A DNA stretch of 64,000 bases from Staphylococcus edaphicus (GCF_002614725.1 NZ_MRZN01000004.1:1-64000); one strand, 5' to 3'; counted from the first letter of the stretch, positions 19,327 to 29,630 are shown. Made by a program: numbers and translations. Notes: generated by a model not told the origin, from the letters alone.

Positions 19327-19863
19327 TTACAACACACGTTTGCCTGAGGTTTTTTGATCTCTAACATTAACCTCTAATTTTGAAACAGGCAATTCTGTAA
19401 AATGTTCTACATTTTGCTTGATGTCATTTCTTATTTCTTCTGTTAAAGATTTAACCTGAACATCTCCAGGAACAAAGAAATCTGCTTTTAAAGCAATGTG
19501 CGATTTCTTTTTCTTGTTATAAAGTTTTGCTATTACGTTCGGTTGACGTATTTGATCATATTGTGTAAGGGTATCGTAAGCTGATTTTTCAACCGCTTTT
19601 CTTGATACATAAATATGGCCATCTTCAAAATCTTTATAAAGTCCAGGTTTTCTATACGTAGGTTTAAACAAGCTGAATACTAAAATGAGACCAATAATAA
19701 TGAGTAATGCGGATAATCCAATAAGTGTTGGTTCAAACCAATTAAACTGTGTAAAATAATCCTGATACTGACTTATTCTTGAATCTTTAATATACATAAA
19801 GAGCAGAAAGCCAACAATCACTACTATTAAAAGGCCAAGGATAAAATTCTTAAGTCGTTTCAC
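19327..19863 (-). CDS. amaP: AmaP, membrane anchor for Asp23
   Basis: About 178 aa with two N-terminal membrane helices (about residues 6-23 and 44-64) followed by a cytosolic Asp23-like domain that binds Asp23. The GTG at 19861-19863 is chosen because it gives the MKRLKNFILG beginning and AGGAGG is 11 bases upstream; a GTG four codons earlier abuts that site. Preceded by the sigma-B promoter at 19917-19942. Confidence 0.88.
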   Translation of the reverse strand: MKRLKNFILGLLIVVIVGFLLFMYIKDSRISQYQDYFTQFNWFEPTLIGLSALLIIIGLILVFSLFKPTYRKPGLYKDFEDGHIYVSRKAVEKSAYDTLTQYDQIRQPNVIAKLYNKKKKSHIALKADFFVPGDVQVKSLTEEIRNDIKQNVEHFTELPVSKLEVNVRDQKTSGKRVL

Positions 19864-19916
19864 CTCGTATGACACCTCCTATGCTTTTGATAATATGTAC
19901 TTGTCATACAGAACTA

Positions 19917-19942
19917 ATACCCTAAAAAATTTTCGTAGAAAC
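19917..19942 (-). promoter_or_regulatory. Sigma-B type promoter upstream of amaP
   Basis: Minus strand: GTTT (19939-19942), 16-base spacer, GGGTAT (19917-19922), matching the general-stress consensus GTTT-N14-17-GGGTAT. It lies in the 120-base gap between opuD2 and amaP. Confidence 0.75.
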
Positions 19943-19998
19943 ATTTTTATGGAATTTTATTTTTAACATTTCTGCAAAACAATTTACCATCATCTGTT

Positions 19999-21582
19999 TT
20001 ATTCTACTTTTTTATTATCATGTTCGAGTTTTTCTTCATGACTCGCTTTACGATATTGTAAAAACTTATCATCCGAAACTAATAGTTTATTACTTGGTCT
20101 TGGTTTTTCAATTGATAATGATTTAAAAAGTGACCAAATCATGAGGATAATAACAATTGAAAACGGCAATGCTGCAATAATCAATAAGTTTTGAATTGAT
20201 TGCGTACCGCCAGTATAAATCATAATCATAGCAAATAATGCTAATATAATTCCCCAACTCACTTTAACAAAGCTCGAAGGGTTAATACTTCCTTTGGAAC
20301 TTAGCATACCTAGGACATAAGTTGCTGAGTCTGCTGATGTTACAAAGAAAATCATAATCACAATCAATGTCACAATACTCAGTAAGAAACCTAATGGGAA
20401 ATGTTCCAATGTAGAAAATGTCGCAGTCTCAGTCGCCTCTTTTGCAATATTTGCAATTCCACTCTGTTGTATGTAAATTGCAGACGCACCAAAAACTGCA
20501 AAGAATAAGAAACATACAAGCGCTGGCACAAATAAAACACCAAGAATAAACTCTTTAATTGTTCTTCCTCTAGAAACACGTGCGATAAATATACCAACAA
20601 ATGGTGCCCATGAAATCCACCAAGCCCAATAGAATATCGTCCACTGCTGTAACCATTGAAATTTCTCTCCACCTGCTTGAGGGATTCGCAAACTCATATT
20701 AAAGAAATTAGCAATATAGTCCCCTAAAGAATTTGTAAACGTATTTAAAATAGTCAATGTTGGACCAACAAAAAAGAGCACGATCAACACAATAAACGCT
20801 AAAATCATATTAATATTACTAAGATTTTTGATACCTTTATCAATGCCAGACCATGCTGACCATGTGAATAACACGGTTGCAATAATAATAATGACTACCT
20901 GCATTCCAAAATTGGATGGGACATCAAATAAGAAATTAAGACCTTCATTAATTTGCAGTGCACCAAATCCAAGTGTTGCTGCCACACCCGTGACTGTAGC
21001 AATGATAGCTAGTACATCGATAGAACCACCTATGGGACCTCTCATCATTTTAGTACCTAAAATTGGCGTCAAAGTTGCACTCACTAGTCCCGGATATCCT
21101 TTATGAAAATTAAAAAAAGCAAAGACAAGCCCAACAATACCGTAGACAGCCCAAGCATGGACGCCCCAATGGAAGAATGAAAACTGCATAGCTTCATTTA
21201 TTGCAGTTTGTGTGCCTGCTTGATGTAATGGGGTTAAAGTGAAAGCATGGCTAATAGGCTCAGCTGTTGTCCAAAATACTAAACCAATTCCCATACCAGC
21301 ACTAAATAGCATTGCAAACCATGATTTTAAAGAAAACTCAGGATCCTCTCCTTCTTCACCTAATGTAATGGAAGAATATCTTGAAAATAATAAATAAACG
21401 CAAACAACCAAAATAAATAGTACTAATAATAAATAATACCAGCCAAAATTGACCGCGATAAAATTCGTAATACTTTGCGTAACCGCTTCAAGTTGTTTAG
21501 GTAAAAATGCACCATATACAACAAATAACGTACATATCATTAATGCCACCCAAAATACTACTGTCAATTTATTTAAACGCAT
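19999..21582 (-). CDS. opuD2: BCCT-family glycine betaine transporter OpuD2
   Basis: 527-aa secondary transporter of the betaine/carnitine/choline family with about 12 helices. The signature MGIGLVFWTTAEPISHAF and the tryptophan-rich FYWAWWISWAPFVG are present; the C-terminal tail is charged, as expected for an osmosensing tail. The ATG at 21580-21582 matches the usual start; a GTG five codons earlier sits immediately beside GGGAG and is less likely. No terminator separates it from amaP, consistent with the tetracistronic opuD2-asp23 unit known in S. aureus. A lone GGGTAT occurs upstream (21621-21626) without a matching -35. Confidence 0.9.
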   Translation of the reverse strand: MRLNKLTVVFWVALMICTLFVVYGAFLPKQLEAVTQSITNFIAVNFGWYYLLLVLFILVVCVYLLFSRYSSITLGEEGEDPEFSLKSWFAMLFSAGMGIGLVFWTTAEPISHAFTLTPLHQAGTQTAINEAMQFSFFHWGVHAWAVYGIVGLVFAFFNFHKGYPGLVSATLTPILGTKMMRGPIGGSIDVLAIIATVTGVAATLGFGALQINEGLNFLFDVPSNFGMQVVIIIIATVLFTWSAWSGIDKGIKNLSNINMILAFIVLIVLFFVGPTLTILNTFTNSLGDYIANFFNMSLRIPQAGGEKFQWLQQWTIFYWAWWISWAPFVGIFIARVSRGRTIKEFILGVLFVPALVCFLFFAVFGASAIYIQQSGIANIAKEATETATFSTLEHFPLGFLLSIVTLIVIMIFFVTSADSATYVLGMLSSKGSINPSSFVKVSWGIILALFAMIMIYTGGTQSIQNLLIIAALPFSIVIILMIWSLFKSLSIEKPRPSNKLLVSDDKFLQYRKASHEEKLEHDNKKVE

Positions 21583-21684
21583 ACCAAATTTACACACTCC
21601 CTATACTTTATGTATCACTCATACCCTATCTTTTTTCATATATTCGTATATATTCAGCAATATTAATTTTTAGTGTTATATATA

Positions 21685-21735
21685 AAAAACATCTTTTAAA
21701 TAAAGCTATCGTATGTAGCTAAATTTAAAAGATGC
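21685..21735 (-). terminator. Terminator of the MDR oxidoreductase pair
   Basis: Inverted repeat of about 12 bp (21690-21701 with 21723-21734) followed on the minus strand by a run of T. It lies about 50 bases past the stop codon at 21786. Confidence 0.75.
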
Positions 21736-21785
21736 TTACTATATATTAATTTTGAATTATCAGAAGAAAATAGCTTATTCTAGTT

Positions 21786-22793
21786 TTATAGATTAATAAC
21801 TAGTTTACCTATCATTCCCTGATTTTCAAGTTTAATGTGTGCTTTAAATAAATTTTCAACTGTTAAACCTTCAAATACTTCAGTAACCGTTGGTTTATAA
21901 ATACCTGTTTCAACCTTTTCGGTAATATCTGTTAAATAATCTCGATGTATCTGCATATCTTCAGTTTCATGTATGGGCCGTGCTGACATAAATTCATGCG
22001 TAAATGTAATACTTTTGGGTTTAAGCAAATTTAAATCTTGTTTACCCTTAAAGGCTACAATAGTTACAATCGTACCTCTCGGTTTTACTAACTCAATCAT
22101 CTTTTCATAATACATATCGGTATCGAATGTGCAGAAAATATAATCAACTTCACTAATTTCATATTTTTTAAATTCTTCAGCCAAATCATTTTTATGATTA
22201 AGTACAATATCTGCGCCCATATCTTTAGACCAATTATAAGTTTCTTCACGAGAAGCTGTTGTAATTACATTTAAACCATAATGCTTAGCTATTTGTGTAG
22301 CAATGCTACCTACACCACCGGCGCCATTTATAATCAATATTGATTTACCTTTGTTATCAGCTGGATTAAATGAAATTTTAAATGCATCAAATAAAGTCTC
22401 ATATGCCGTAAGTCCAGTTAATGGTAAACTTGCCGCTTCGACATCTGTTATGTTATTAGGTTTTTTGGCGACTAATCGTTCATCAACTAATTGCATATCT
22501 TGGTTTGACCCTTGATATTTAGGAGAACCAGAATAATATACCTCATCACCAATATTAAAATGAGTGACATCTGGTCCAATGGCTTCCACAGTACCTACAC
22601 CGTCAAAACCTAATACACGTGGTGCTTGTTCTACCGGTGTTTTTCTTATTTTTGTATCGACTGGATTTACACTTATCGTTTTAACACGGATTAATAGTTC
22701 GTGCTGTCTCGGTTGAGTAGGTTCCACATCAAACTCGTAAAATAAATTGCCTTCATCTAAATTAAAATTTCTATCAGCACCAATCGCTTTCAT
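21786..22793 (-). CDS. Zinc-type alcohol dehydrogenase-like / quinone oxidoreductase
   Basis: 335-aa MDR-superfamily enzyme: N-terminal GroES-like fold, then a Rossmann fold with [17 protein letters not shown] for NADPH. The cysteine/histidine zinc ligands of true alcohol dehydrogenases are not seen, placing it with the zinc-free quinone reductases. Substrates are probably quinones or other enones. ATG at 22791-22793 chosen for AAGGAG spacing. Twenty-one bases after the related gene to the right, so an operon of two MDR enzymes. Confidence 0.85.
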   Translation of the reverse strand: MKAIGADRNFNLDEGNLFYEFDVEPTQPRQHELLIRVKTISVNPVDTKIRKTPVEQAPRVLGFDGVGTVEAIGPDVTHFNIGDEVYYSGSPKYQGSNQDMQLVDERLVAKKPNNITDVEAASLPLTGLTAYETLFDAFKISFNPADNKGKSILIINGAGGVGSIATQIAKHYGLNVITTASREETYNWSKDMGADIVLNHKNDLAEEFKKYEISEVDYIFCTFDTDMYYEKMIELVKPRGTIVTIVAFKGKQDLNLLKPKSITFTHEFMSARPIHETEDMQIHRDYLTDITEKVETGIYKPTVTEVFEGLTVENLFKAHIKLENQGMIGKLVINL

Positions 22794-22814
22794 GAAATAC
22801 ATCTCCTTAATTAT

Positions 22815-23822
22815 TTAGATATCTTTTGAAACTTGGACTACTTGTTTACCAAAATTATCTCCTGTAAATAAATTTCTAAATGCTGATGGTATATGATCAA
22901 AGCCTTCCATTACTGACGTTTTGGTTTTAATTTTATCTTCTTGTACCCATTGGCTAAGTTCTTTACTTGCCTTAGCAAAATCATCTGCATAATTTGCAAC
23001 GATAAATCCTTGCATCAAGGCCTGTGATTTAATAATGATTGGTTGGATGCGTGGGCCATATTCAATTTCTGTATTATTGTATCCTGAAATCGCACCACAT
23101 ACGGGTATACGCGCAAATTGATTTAAGTGTTTCATAACTTCATCCGCAATTGTTCCACCTACATTTTCGAAGTAAACATCTACACCATTGGGCACTGCTT
23201 TCGCCAATTGTTCAGAAAAATCATCTGCTTTATAGTCAACACCAGCATCAAAACCTAATGTGTCAGTTAGATAATTTGTCTTTTCACTTCCACCCGCAAT
23301 ACCAACAACATAAGCACCTTTTAATTTTGCTATTTGGCCCACTACAGAACCCACAGCACCAGATGCTGCAGATACTACCACAGTCTCTCCTTCTTGTGGT
23401 TGTCCAATTTTTAACAATCCATGGTATGCGGTTTGTCCTGTCATACCTAATACACTTAAATATAGATATAATGGGATATCTGTTTGCGAAACCTTAATTG
23501 CATGTTTAGCTTTGACATTCACGATTTTTTGCCACGGGAACGTGCCTGTAACAATGTCACCTTTGTCAAACCCATCCGCATTCGATTCAGTCACTTTACC
23601 AACTATATGACCGTTCATTGGTTCGTTTAATTGGAATGGTGTAATGTATGATTTACTATCATCCATACGTCCTCTCATGTACGGGTCTACAGAAATATAA
23701 AGGGATTCAATTTGTATTTCATCACTACTTGGCTCGTCTATTTCAACAGTTTCGTATCTAAATACATCATCAGAAGGTATTCCTTCTGGTCTTTTTGCTA
23801 ATACAATTCTTTCTGTTTTCAT
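22815..23822 (-). CDS. NADP-dependent MDR oxidoreductase (YfmJ/CurA/LTB4DH-like)
   Basis: 335 aa, medium-chain reductase of the leukotriene B4 12-hydroxydehydrogenase/CurA group: SVDPYMRGRM near residue 50, the nucleotide loop AASGAVGSVVGQIAKL, and YFENVGG are group hallmarks. Reduces alpha,beta-unsaturated carbonyls with NADPH in characterised relatives. GGAGG lies seven bases before the ATG at 23820-23822; an upstream in-frame start overlaps it. Divergent from the luciferase-like gene. Confidence 0.87.
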   Translation of the reverse strand: MKTERIVLAKRPEGIPSDDVFRYETVEIDEPSSDEIQIESLYISVDPYMRGRMDDSKSYITPFQLNEPMNGHIVGKVTESNADGFDKGDIVTGTFPWQKIVNVKAKHAIKVSQTDIPLYLYLSVLGMTGQTAYHGLLKIGQPQEGETVVVSAASGAVGSVVGQIAKLKGAYVVGIAGGSEKTNYLTDTLGFDAGVDYKADDFSEQLAKAVPNGVDVYFENVGGTIADEVMKHLNQFARIPVCGAISGYNNTEIEYGPRIQPIIIKSQALMQGFIVANYADDFAKASKELSQWVQEDKIKTKTSVMEGFDHIPSAFRNLFTGDNFGKQVVQVSKDI

Positions 23823-23970
23823 TATATTGCCTCCATTCACTAGTTTCTTTTATTCTATAGTTATCGTTATCTTCATTCAATCAAATCGCTTATTCAAGTT
23901 AATAAACACATGTTATGATATGTCTATATTTTAACCGCTCAAAGATTACTTAGGATTGGAGAAATCTATA

Positions 23971-24963
23971 GTGAAGCTAAGTATATTAGATTATGTTCCA
24001 ATATTTGAAGGACGTACAGCAACACAAGCACTAAACCATACTGTAGAATTGGCAAAAATGGCAGAACAATTAGGCTATCAACGTTATTGGGTTGCGGAAC
24101 ATCATCAAGTATTTTCGGTTGCTTCTAGCGCCCCTGAGATGGTCATGATGTCACTATTAGAGCAGACTACATCTCTCAAAATTGGAAGTGGCGGTGTGAT
24201 GTTGCCTCATTATAGTGCTTATAAAGTGGCTGAAATATTCAAAATTATGGAGGCACGCCACCCAAATCGTGTAAACCTCGGTACTGGTCACTCTCCAAGT
24301 TACAAAAATGTAAATCAAGCTTTAAATGAATATAAAACTGAAACTGTCGATTATCCAACTCAAATCAATGATTTAGTTCATTACTTTAATGATGACATAG
24401 AGCAAAATCACCGCCATCATTCCTTAACTGCTACTCCCAAAATCGAAACTAAACCGGCTATGTTTATACTAGGAACTAGTAAAGCAAGTGCTACTCTTGC
24501 AGCTAAGCAAGGTCTGCCTTTCGTCATTGCTAATATGGGACAGAATCAAGAACAGTTACAAACTGTCATTAGTCATTACCGCACTTGCTTTAAACAATAT
24601 CATCCAACACAGCACTCATACGTCATTATGACTTCTTTTGTCATAACTGCAGACGAAGCAAGTCAACGTAATGCACTAGCTGACGCCTTTCATTTATGGT
24701 TACTGAGGATTGGATATTTAAATCAACCAAAAGCATATCCCTCAATCACTCATGCCTCACAAAGGACATATACATCACGAGAATTAGAAAAAATTGCCCA
24801 GAATCAAGGAAGAGTTATAATTGGTTCACCAAATGAAGTTATTTCAAAATTAAAATTAATGATTGATGACTTTAATGCTGATGAAATCATGGTTCAACCG
24901 CACGTTTATGGGGAAGATAATCGTAAAGTCTTACTTAAATTGCTTGCGGCAGCCAACTCATAA
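23971..24963 (+). CDS. LLM-class flavin-dependent oxidoreductase (luciferase-like)
   Basis: 330 aa, bacterial-luciferase-like TIM barrel: LSILDYVPIFEG at the start, RYWVAEHH in strand 2, KIGSGGVMLPHYS and the NLGTGHSPS loop are typical of the YhbW/MsnO8 group that uses FMN with a separate reductase. The natural substrate is unknown. The GTG at 23971 with GGAG nine bases before it is preferred over a TTG at 23956. Divergent from the two MDR reductases, suggesting a shared role with redox-active carbon compounds. Confidence 0.85.
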   Translation: MKLSILDYVPIFEGRTATQALNHTVELAKMAEQLGYQRYWVAEHHQVFSVASSAPEMVMMSLLEQTTSLKIGSGGVMLPHYSAYKVAEIFKIMEARHPNRVNLGTGHSPSYKNVNQALNEYKTETVDYPTQINDLVHYFNDDIEQNHRHHSLTATPKIETKPAMFILGTSKASATLAAKQGLPFVIANMGQNQEQLQTVISHYRTCFKQYHPTQHSYVIMTSFVITADEASQRNALADAFHLWLLRIGYLNQPKAYPSITHASQRTYTSRELEKIAQNQGRVIIGSPNEVISKLKLMIDDFNADEIMVQPHVYGEDNRKVLLKLLAAANS

Positions 24964-25008
24964 AAAATCAGTGCATACGCATGAATAATTGCGTATGCAC
25001 TGGTTTTT
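24963..25008. terminator. Bidirectional terminator, LLM gene/DUF915 gene
   Basis: 13-bp perfect arms 24969-24981/24990-25002, with TTTTT on the plus side and TTTTTT on the minus side. Serves two convergent genes. Confidence 0.92.
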
Positions 25009-25014
25009 AAGTAA

Positions 25015-25878
25015 TTACCTACTTTTTTCCCATAAAAATGCATTAATCTTATCGATGACAATTTGATTGTCATGTAATTCACTATGCTCAGCTTTTGCGC
25101 CTGTTACTTTAAATGTTTCGTAACTCGCGATACGGTCCCCTAACAAATATTCTAATGCTTTAGACGATACATTTGTCACTCGTCCATCTGATTGTGTACC
25201 ATCATTTATATCACCATATATATTTAACACTTGTGCATCTTTAGGATAACGCTGCTTCATTGTCAGTAAATCTTTATAATCTTTCAACATTAAATTAGGC
25301 TTTCCTTTGTTGTTCAATGTAACATCTAAATCTAAGCCATTGATATCAACTTCACCATTAAAATTTCCAGCTAAACTCACTTGCTTGTTTAATCTAGGTA
25401 AGTGTTGATCATTACCATAGTTCAACATATAATAACTAAACGACTGATTACCCATTGAGTGTGCTACAAAATTAAACTTTTCGAAATGATATTGTGTCAT
25501 TGTAGCGATAATAGCATTACGTATCCACTGTGCATTTTTGGTTAAATCTTTATTTGTATTGTCTTCTAAAATGATATCAACAACTGGTCTTTTAGCATTA
25601 AAATGAATATCACCGTCGAATGTCACCATTCCCTCTTTTGATACTTTTGCCCTAACAACATCCTTTACATTAGTTGACTCATGAGCAGAATTTACTAATA
25701 ATTTCATTGAGTTTCCAGTTCCAGCATAGCCATGTAAATAAAATGTAGGTATATGTGTGTTGTTATTAGACATTTTATTATTAGCATTTGCTTTTAAAAT
25801 TAAAATCGCAACGATGACACACAACACAGTAATAATTATGATCATTACATTGCGAGTCGTATTACTTATATTTTTCAT
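25015..25878 (-). CDS. DUF915 alpha/beta hydrolase, membrane-anchored or secreted
   Basis: 287 aa. One N-terminal hydrophobic helix (about residues 10-29), probably an uncleaved anchor or signal sequence, then an alpha/beta hydrolase of the DUF915 group. Visible elements are the oxyanion segment FYLHGYAGTGNS, the nucleophile elbow AHSMGNQS and a late His in AEHSELHDN. Substrate unknown, likely an ester on the outer face. GGAG precedes the ATG. Monocistronic. Confidence 0.85.
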   Translation of the reverse strand: MKNISNTTRNVMIIIITVLCVIVAILILKANANNKMSNNNTHIPTFYLHGYAGTGNSMKLLVNSAHESTNVKDVVRAKVSKEGMVTFDGDIHFNAKRPVVDIILEDNTNKDLTKNAQWIRNAIIATMTQYHFEKFNFVAHSMGNQSFSYYMLNYGNDQHLPRLNKQVSLAGNFNGEVDINGLDLDVTLNNKGKPNLMLKDYKDLLTMKQRYPKDAQVLNIYGDINDGTQSDGRVTNVSSKALEYLLGDRIASYETFKVTGAKAEHSELHDNQIVIDKINAFLWEKSR

Positions 25879-25986
25879 AGACGTACTCCAAAATTTAAAA
25901 TTGTGTACTACTATTATAGATTATTTTTGAACAATTAGCACGACTGATTTTATTTAATCTTTGACATTGTGCTTTTTAACAATAAT

Positions 25987-26017
25987 AAAAAAACCTTCCC
26001 AAATACTTGGGAAGGTT
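25987..26017 (-). terminator. Terminator of the rplM-rpsI transcript
   Basis: Stem AACCTTCCCAA pairing with its complement over 25992-26017, followed on the minus strand by seven T. It lies about 90 bases past the rpsI stop. Confidence 0.9.
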
Positions 26018-26106
26018 GCAACATCTGTTCAATTGAACACAAATTACTAACGCAATTTTTATACTTATACTGTAAGCGAATAATATTCGCAACAACTTCA
26101 GTAATA

Positions 26107-26499
26107 TTAACGTTTTGAGAATTGTGGTGAACGACGAGCTTTTTTAAGACCTGGTTTTTTACGTTCTTTCATACGAGGATCACGAGTAAGTAATCCAGCG
26201 CGTTTTAAAGAACCTCTGTATTCAGGATCTGCTTCTAATAACGCACGAGAGATTCCGTGACGGATAGCTTGAGCTTGTCCAGTAAATCCTCCGCCTTGAA
26301 CGTTAACTAAAACATCATAGTTACCTTTAGTTTCTGTAACATCAAATGCTTGGTTTATATCTAAGATTAATGATTCGAATGGTAAATAGCTACGTACATC
26401 GCGGCCGTTAACAGTAATGTTACCTTCACCTGGTACTAAACGTACACGTGCTACTGAGTTTTTACGACGGCCTGTGCCTCTATATTCAACTTGTGCCAA
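26107..26499 (-). CDS. rpsI: 30S ribosomal protein S9
   Basis: 130 aa, full length. Begins with [20 protein letters not shown] and ends in the basic tail RRSPQFSKR, whose final Lys-Arg contacts the P-site tRNA. Nineteen bases after rplM; the rplM-rpsI pair is universal. Confidence 0.98.
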   Translation of the reverse strand: MAQVEYRGTGRRKNSVARVRLVPGEGNITVNGRDVRSYLPFESLILDINQAFDVTETKGNYDVLVNVQGGGFTGQAQAIRHGISRALLEADPEYRGSLKRAGLLTRDPRMKERKKPGLKKARRSPQFSKR

Positions 26500-26518
26500 T
26501 GTAATTTCCTCCTTTTAA

Positions 26519-26956
26519 TTAACCACGTAACTCGTAGTTTTCTGGTTGTTGTGCAGCGTGTGGATGTTCAGCGCCACCATATACAAATAATTTTTTACCT
26601 TGTTTTTCACCTAAACGAGTGCTTGGTAGCATTCCTTTAATTGAGTTTTCAAGTAAACGTTCTGGGTTGTTAGCTTTTAACTCACCAGCTGAAATGGATT
26701 TGATTCCACCTGGATGATTAGAGTGACGATAGTACATTTTATCGCGCTCTTTGTTACCAGTGAAATGGATTTTTGAAGCGTTGATGACGATTACGTAATC
26801 ACCTGTATCAACGTGTGGTGTATAAGTTACTTTATTTTTACCGCGTAAAATAGCTGCTACTTCTGATGATAAACGACCAAGTGTTTTACCTTCAGCATCA
26901 ATAACATACCATTTGCGCTCAATGTTTGATTCATTAGCCATAAATGTTTGACGCAT
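26519..26956 (-). CDS. rplM: 50S ribosomal protein L13
   Basis: 145 aa, full length ([19 protein letters not shown] near the start, GMLPSTRLG later). The stretch at residues 85-103 differs from S. aureus L13 as I remember it. GGAGGA precedes the ATG. It has its own promoter and a structured leader (27061-27108) resembling the L13 leader that allows autoregulation in Firmicutes. Confidence 0.97.
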   Translation of the reverse strand: MRQTFMANESNIERKWYVIDAEGKTLGRLSSEVAAILRGKNKVTYTPHVDTGDYVIVINASKIHFTGNKERDKMYYRHSNHPGGIKSISAGELKANNPERLLENSIKGMLPSTRLGEKQGKKLFVYGGAEHPHAAQQPENYELRG

Positions 26957-27060
26957 ATAATTGTCCTCCTAGAATAAATAAATGTTTCTCGTTTAATAGT
27001 TTATACTTGTTAAAGCTTAGATTTCATTTATTTTGTTAATTGTTTATTTCTACGTGCTTC

Positions 27061-27108
27061 TATATCGTGTTACACAATAAGATTCCGGGGCTTATCGTGG
27101 GTGATATA
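27061..27108 (-). ncRNA. L13-type ribosomal leader hairpin upstream of rplM
   Basis: On the minus strand an outer stem TATATC/GATATA encloses a second stem CACGATAAG/CTTATTGTG capped by a CCCCGGAAT loop. The stem pairing (27061-27066 with 27103-27108; 27073-27081 with 27091-27099) and place within the rplM 5' UTR fit the Rfam L13 leader. Binding by L13 is inferred from that family. Confidence 0.7.
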
Positions 27109-27125
27109 AAACAATACCGTTAGTA

Positions 27126-27154
27126 ATCGTATAATTTTTCTGTCGTTTTGTCAA
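27126..27154 (-). promoter_or_regulatory. rplM promoter
   Basis: Minus strand TTGACA (27149-27154), 17-base spacer, TACGAT (27126-27131). Transcription would start near 27118, just before the leader hairpin, giving a 5' UTR of about 160 bases. Confidence 0.75.
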
Positions 27155-27160
27155 TCTAAT

Positions 27161-27964
27161 TTAAAGATTTTGTGATGATTTTTTTTGATGTATTTTTATA
27201 TTATTACCAAAGTCTTGTATTAACGCATTGGGTGTTAAATAAATCTTCTCTAAATACAATCCTTCTGCCGGGGCGGTAAAAGGAACTTGCTTACGATCTT
27301 TTGCGTTTAATAGATGAGGAACCTCTTCTGGTTGTCTCTTGCCTTTACCCACTTCTATTAAAAATGCAATTAACACACGTACCATATTATATAGGAACCC
27401 AGAACCTGTGACAATATAATCAAAGCCATTTTCTGTTTTTTCTATGTGGCTGTCATATAATGTTCTTACTTTACTTTCAACCTCTGTTTTTTGAGAACAA
27501 AACCCTGTGAAATCATGTGTTCCTATAAAATATTGCGCCGCTATATTCATCTTTTCAATGTCTAATTTTTCTGGTATATAGGTTTGCAGTCCACATAGAA
27601 ACGGATTTTTATGGTCTCCTTGATAAACCTTATATCGATATGATTTTCCCACGCAATCATATCTACAATGAAAGTCGTCACTGACAAAACGAACATGATT
27701 GACATAAATATCATCTGGCAATGCTCTATTCATTGCATATTGCCATTGTTGTTTTGGAATATTTAAGTCAGTATCAAAATGAAAGTACTGTTCAATAGCA
27801 TGTACACCCCTATCAGTTCTACTGCTAGGGTGTATTCTTACCTCATGCTTATGCATACGCTTTAAAATTTTTTCAAATTGTTGTTGAATTGTTCTACCGT
27901 GTTGCTGAATTTGAAATCCAAGAAATTGACTTCCTTGATATGAGATATTAACTAAGACTCGCAT
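27161..27964 (-). CDS. truA: tRNA pseudouridine(38-40) synthase TruA
   Basis: 267 aa, full length. The catalytic aspartate is Asp51 in [10 protein letters not shown]. Modifies U38-U40 of the anticodon arm. Six bases after ecfT; the ecfA1-ecfA2-ecfT-truA order is common in Firmicutes, so it probably shares their transcript. Confidence 0.96.
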   Translation of the reverse strand: MRVLVNISYQGSQFLGFQIQQHGRTIQQQFEKILKRMHKHEVRIHPSSRTDRGVHAIEQYFHFDTDLNIPKQQWQYAMNRALPDDIYVNHVRFVSDDFHCRYDCVGKSYRYKVYQGDHKNPFLCGLQTYIPEKLDIEKMNIAAQYFIGTHDFTGFCSQKTEVESKVRTLYDSHIEKTENGFDYIVTGSGFLYNMVRVLIAFLIEVGKGKRQPEEVPHLLNAKDRKQVPFTAPAEGLYLEKIYLTPNALIQDFGNNIKIHQKKSSQNL

Positions 27965-27970
27965 CTACTA

Positions 27971-28777
27971 TTACACTCCTATATATTTTAAACCAAAAAG
28001 TATGATTGCAATGGGTATCAGCAACATTAATGTGATTGAATCTCCAAATTGCCATTCTAACTTACGATAACTCGTTCGTTTTTTGTGCGTATCGTAACCT
28101 CTTACTTCCATTGCTATTGCCAAATCTTCTGCCCTTTGAAATGCTGAAATAAATAATGGTATAAGTAATGGAATAAATGCCTTTATTCTCGTGATTAGTC
28201 CGCCTGAACTTATTTCAGAACCTCTTGATTTTTGGGCTAAAATAATTTTATCTAATTCATTCATTAATGTTGGTATAAATCTCAAAGCAATAGACATCAT
28301 CATACTCAATTGATGTACTGGAACTTTAACAATCTTGAGTGGTGATAATAATCGTTCAAATGCATCTGTCAAATCAATAGGACTTGTACTTAACGTCATT
28401 ATTGTCGATATCATAATAATGAACATCAACCTTAACACAATATAAATACCTTCTAGAATACCTTGCATATCTATAGAAATAAAAGCAATTTCAATTATGC
28501 GTGTACCACCTTTAGTTAAAAACAAATGCATAAAAAATGTAAATATTAAGAATATCCAAATTGGCGTTAATCCTTTAAGTAGAAACCAAAATTTTATATG
28601 TGCCAATTTCATAAAACACATAATTAGAATAAATAACCATAAATAAGTGCCAAATGAGTGTGCAAAAAATATTAAAACAATAAAGAAAAATACAAATATT
28701 AATTTTGCTCTAGGATCTAAATGATGAATGATTGTATTTATAGGAAGATAGCGCCCAATTATAAACTTATCTTTCAT
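27971..28777 (-). CDS. ecfT: ECF transporter transmembrane protein EcfT
   Basis: 268 aa. About five or six membrane helices and the two X-R-G coupling motifs, in AQKSRGSE and AMEVRGYD, through which EcfT contacts the ATPases. It forms the energising module with EcfA1 and EcfA2 for vitamin-binding S-components encoded elsewhere. ATG at 28775-28777, overlapping the end of ecfA2 by 11 bases, with GGAGTGG as RBS; a 12-residue longer frame has none. Confidence 0.92.
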   Translation of the reverse strand: MKDKFIIGRYLPINTIIHHLDPRAKLIFVFFFIVLIFFAHSFGTYLWLFILIMCFMKLAHIKFWFLLKGLTPIWIFLIFTFFMHLFLTKGGTRIIEIAFISIDMQGILEGIYIVLRLMFIIMISTIMTLSTSPIDLTDAFERLLSPLKIVKVPVHQLSMMMSIALRFIPTLMNELDKIILAQKSRGSEISSGGLITRIKAFIPLLIPLFISAFQRAEDLAIAMEVRGYDTHKKRTSYRKLEWQFGDSITLMLLIPIAIILFGLKYIGV

Positions 28778-29630
28778 CTTGTTGCCACTCCTTATACATC
28801 TCAATAAATTCATCTTCAGTTAAAGCAATTTTATTGAACTCATATTGGTACTTATTCTCTATATCTCTTTGTAATCTCACAACATCAGGAACATCTAAAT
28901 GCATTTGATTTACATAATTCAGATCACTAAACAGCCTTCTAGGTGAACAGGCTTCTACAAGTTGCCCACGCTTCATTATTTTTACTTCATCAACATATTT
29001 GGCAACATCGTTCATTTCATGAGTCACCAGGATGATCGTTTTATTTTGTTCAACTTGCAATTTTTTTATCATTTCCATTATCTGTTTTCTACTTTTCGGA
29101 TCAAGTCCTGCAGTAGGCTCATCTAAAATAACAATGTCTGGATCCATAGCTAAAATAGATGTGAGTGCGATTTTACGCATTTGTCCCCCAGACATTTGAA
29201 AAGGAGATTGTTGCAAAATATCTCTATTAAACCCAAAGTCGATTAATAACTGATATGCACGTGCTTTGACTTCCTCAACCGGCATATTAAAGTTTTTAGG
29301 TCCAAACAATATTTCTCTTTCAACTGAATCTTCAAACAGTTGAGATTCAGGAAATTGAAACACTACACCGATACGTTTGCGGACTTGCTTTAATATTTTA
29401 TCTTTCGTTTTATGACTAATAATAAGATCATCAATTTCTAATTTACCAGTCGAAGGTTTAAGCAAACCATTAAAATGCTGGATTAATGTCGATTTACCAG
29501 AACCAGTTTGACCAATAATCGCATAGTACTTACCTTGTTGAAAAGTTGTTTCAATATCTTTTAGAGCAAGGTGTTCAAACGGCGTGCCTTTTTGATATAT
29601 ATAACTTACTTGATTGAAGTTGACTGTCAT
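28767..29630 (-). CDS. ecfA2: ECF transporter ATP-binding protein EcfA2
   Basis: 287 aa, intact ABC ATPase: Walker [11 protein letters not shown]-loop FQFPE, signature [10 protein letters not shown], Walker [14 protein letters not shown] and switch VTHEM, followed by the C-terminal EcfA-type extension. Its ATG overlaps the ecfA1 stop by four bases in the original frame (ATGA). Normally pairs with EcfA1; see the frameshift in that gene. Confidence 0.93.
   Translation of the reverse strand: MTVNFNQVSYIYQKGTPFEHLALKDIETTFQQGKYYAIIGQTGSGKSTLIQHFNGLLKPSTGKLEIDDLIISHKTKDKILKQVRKRIGVVFQFPESQLFEDSVEREILFGPKNFNMPVEEVKARAYQLLIDFGFNRDILQQSPFQMSGGQMRKIALTSILAMDPDIVILDEPTAGLDPKSRKQIMEMIKKLQVEQNKTIILVTHEMNDVAKYVDEVKIMKRGQLVEACSPRRLFSDLNYVNQMHLDVPDVVRLQRDIENKYQYEFNKIALTEDEFIEMYKEWQQDER

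Noticed and set aside
23841-23955. GTTATCGTTATC as a Fur box between the MDR and LLM genes
   Set aside because: It lacks the palindromic half; only a direct GTTATC repeat is present.
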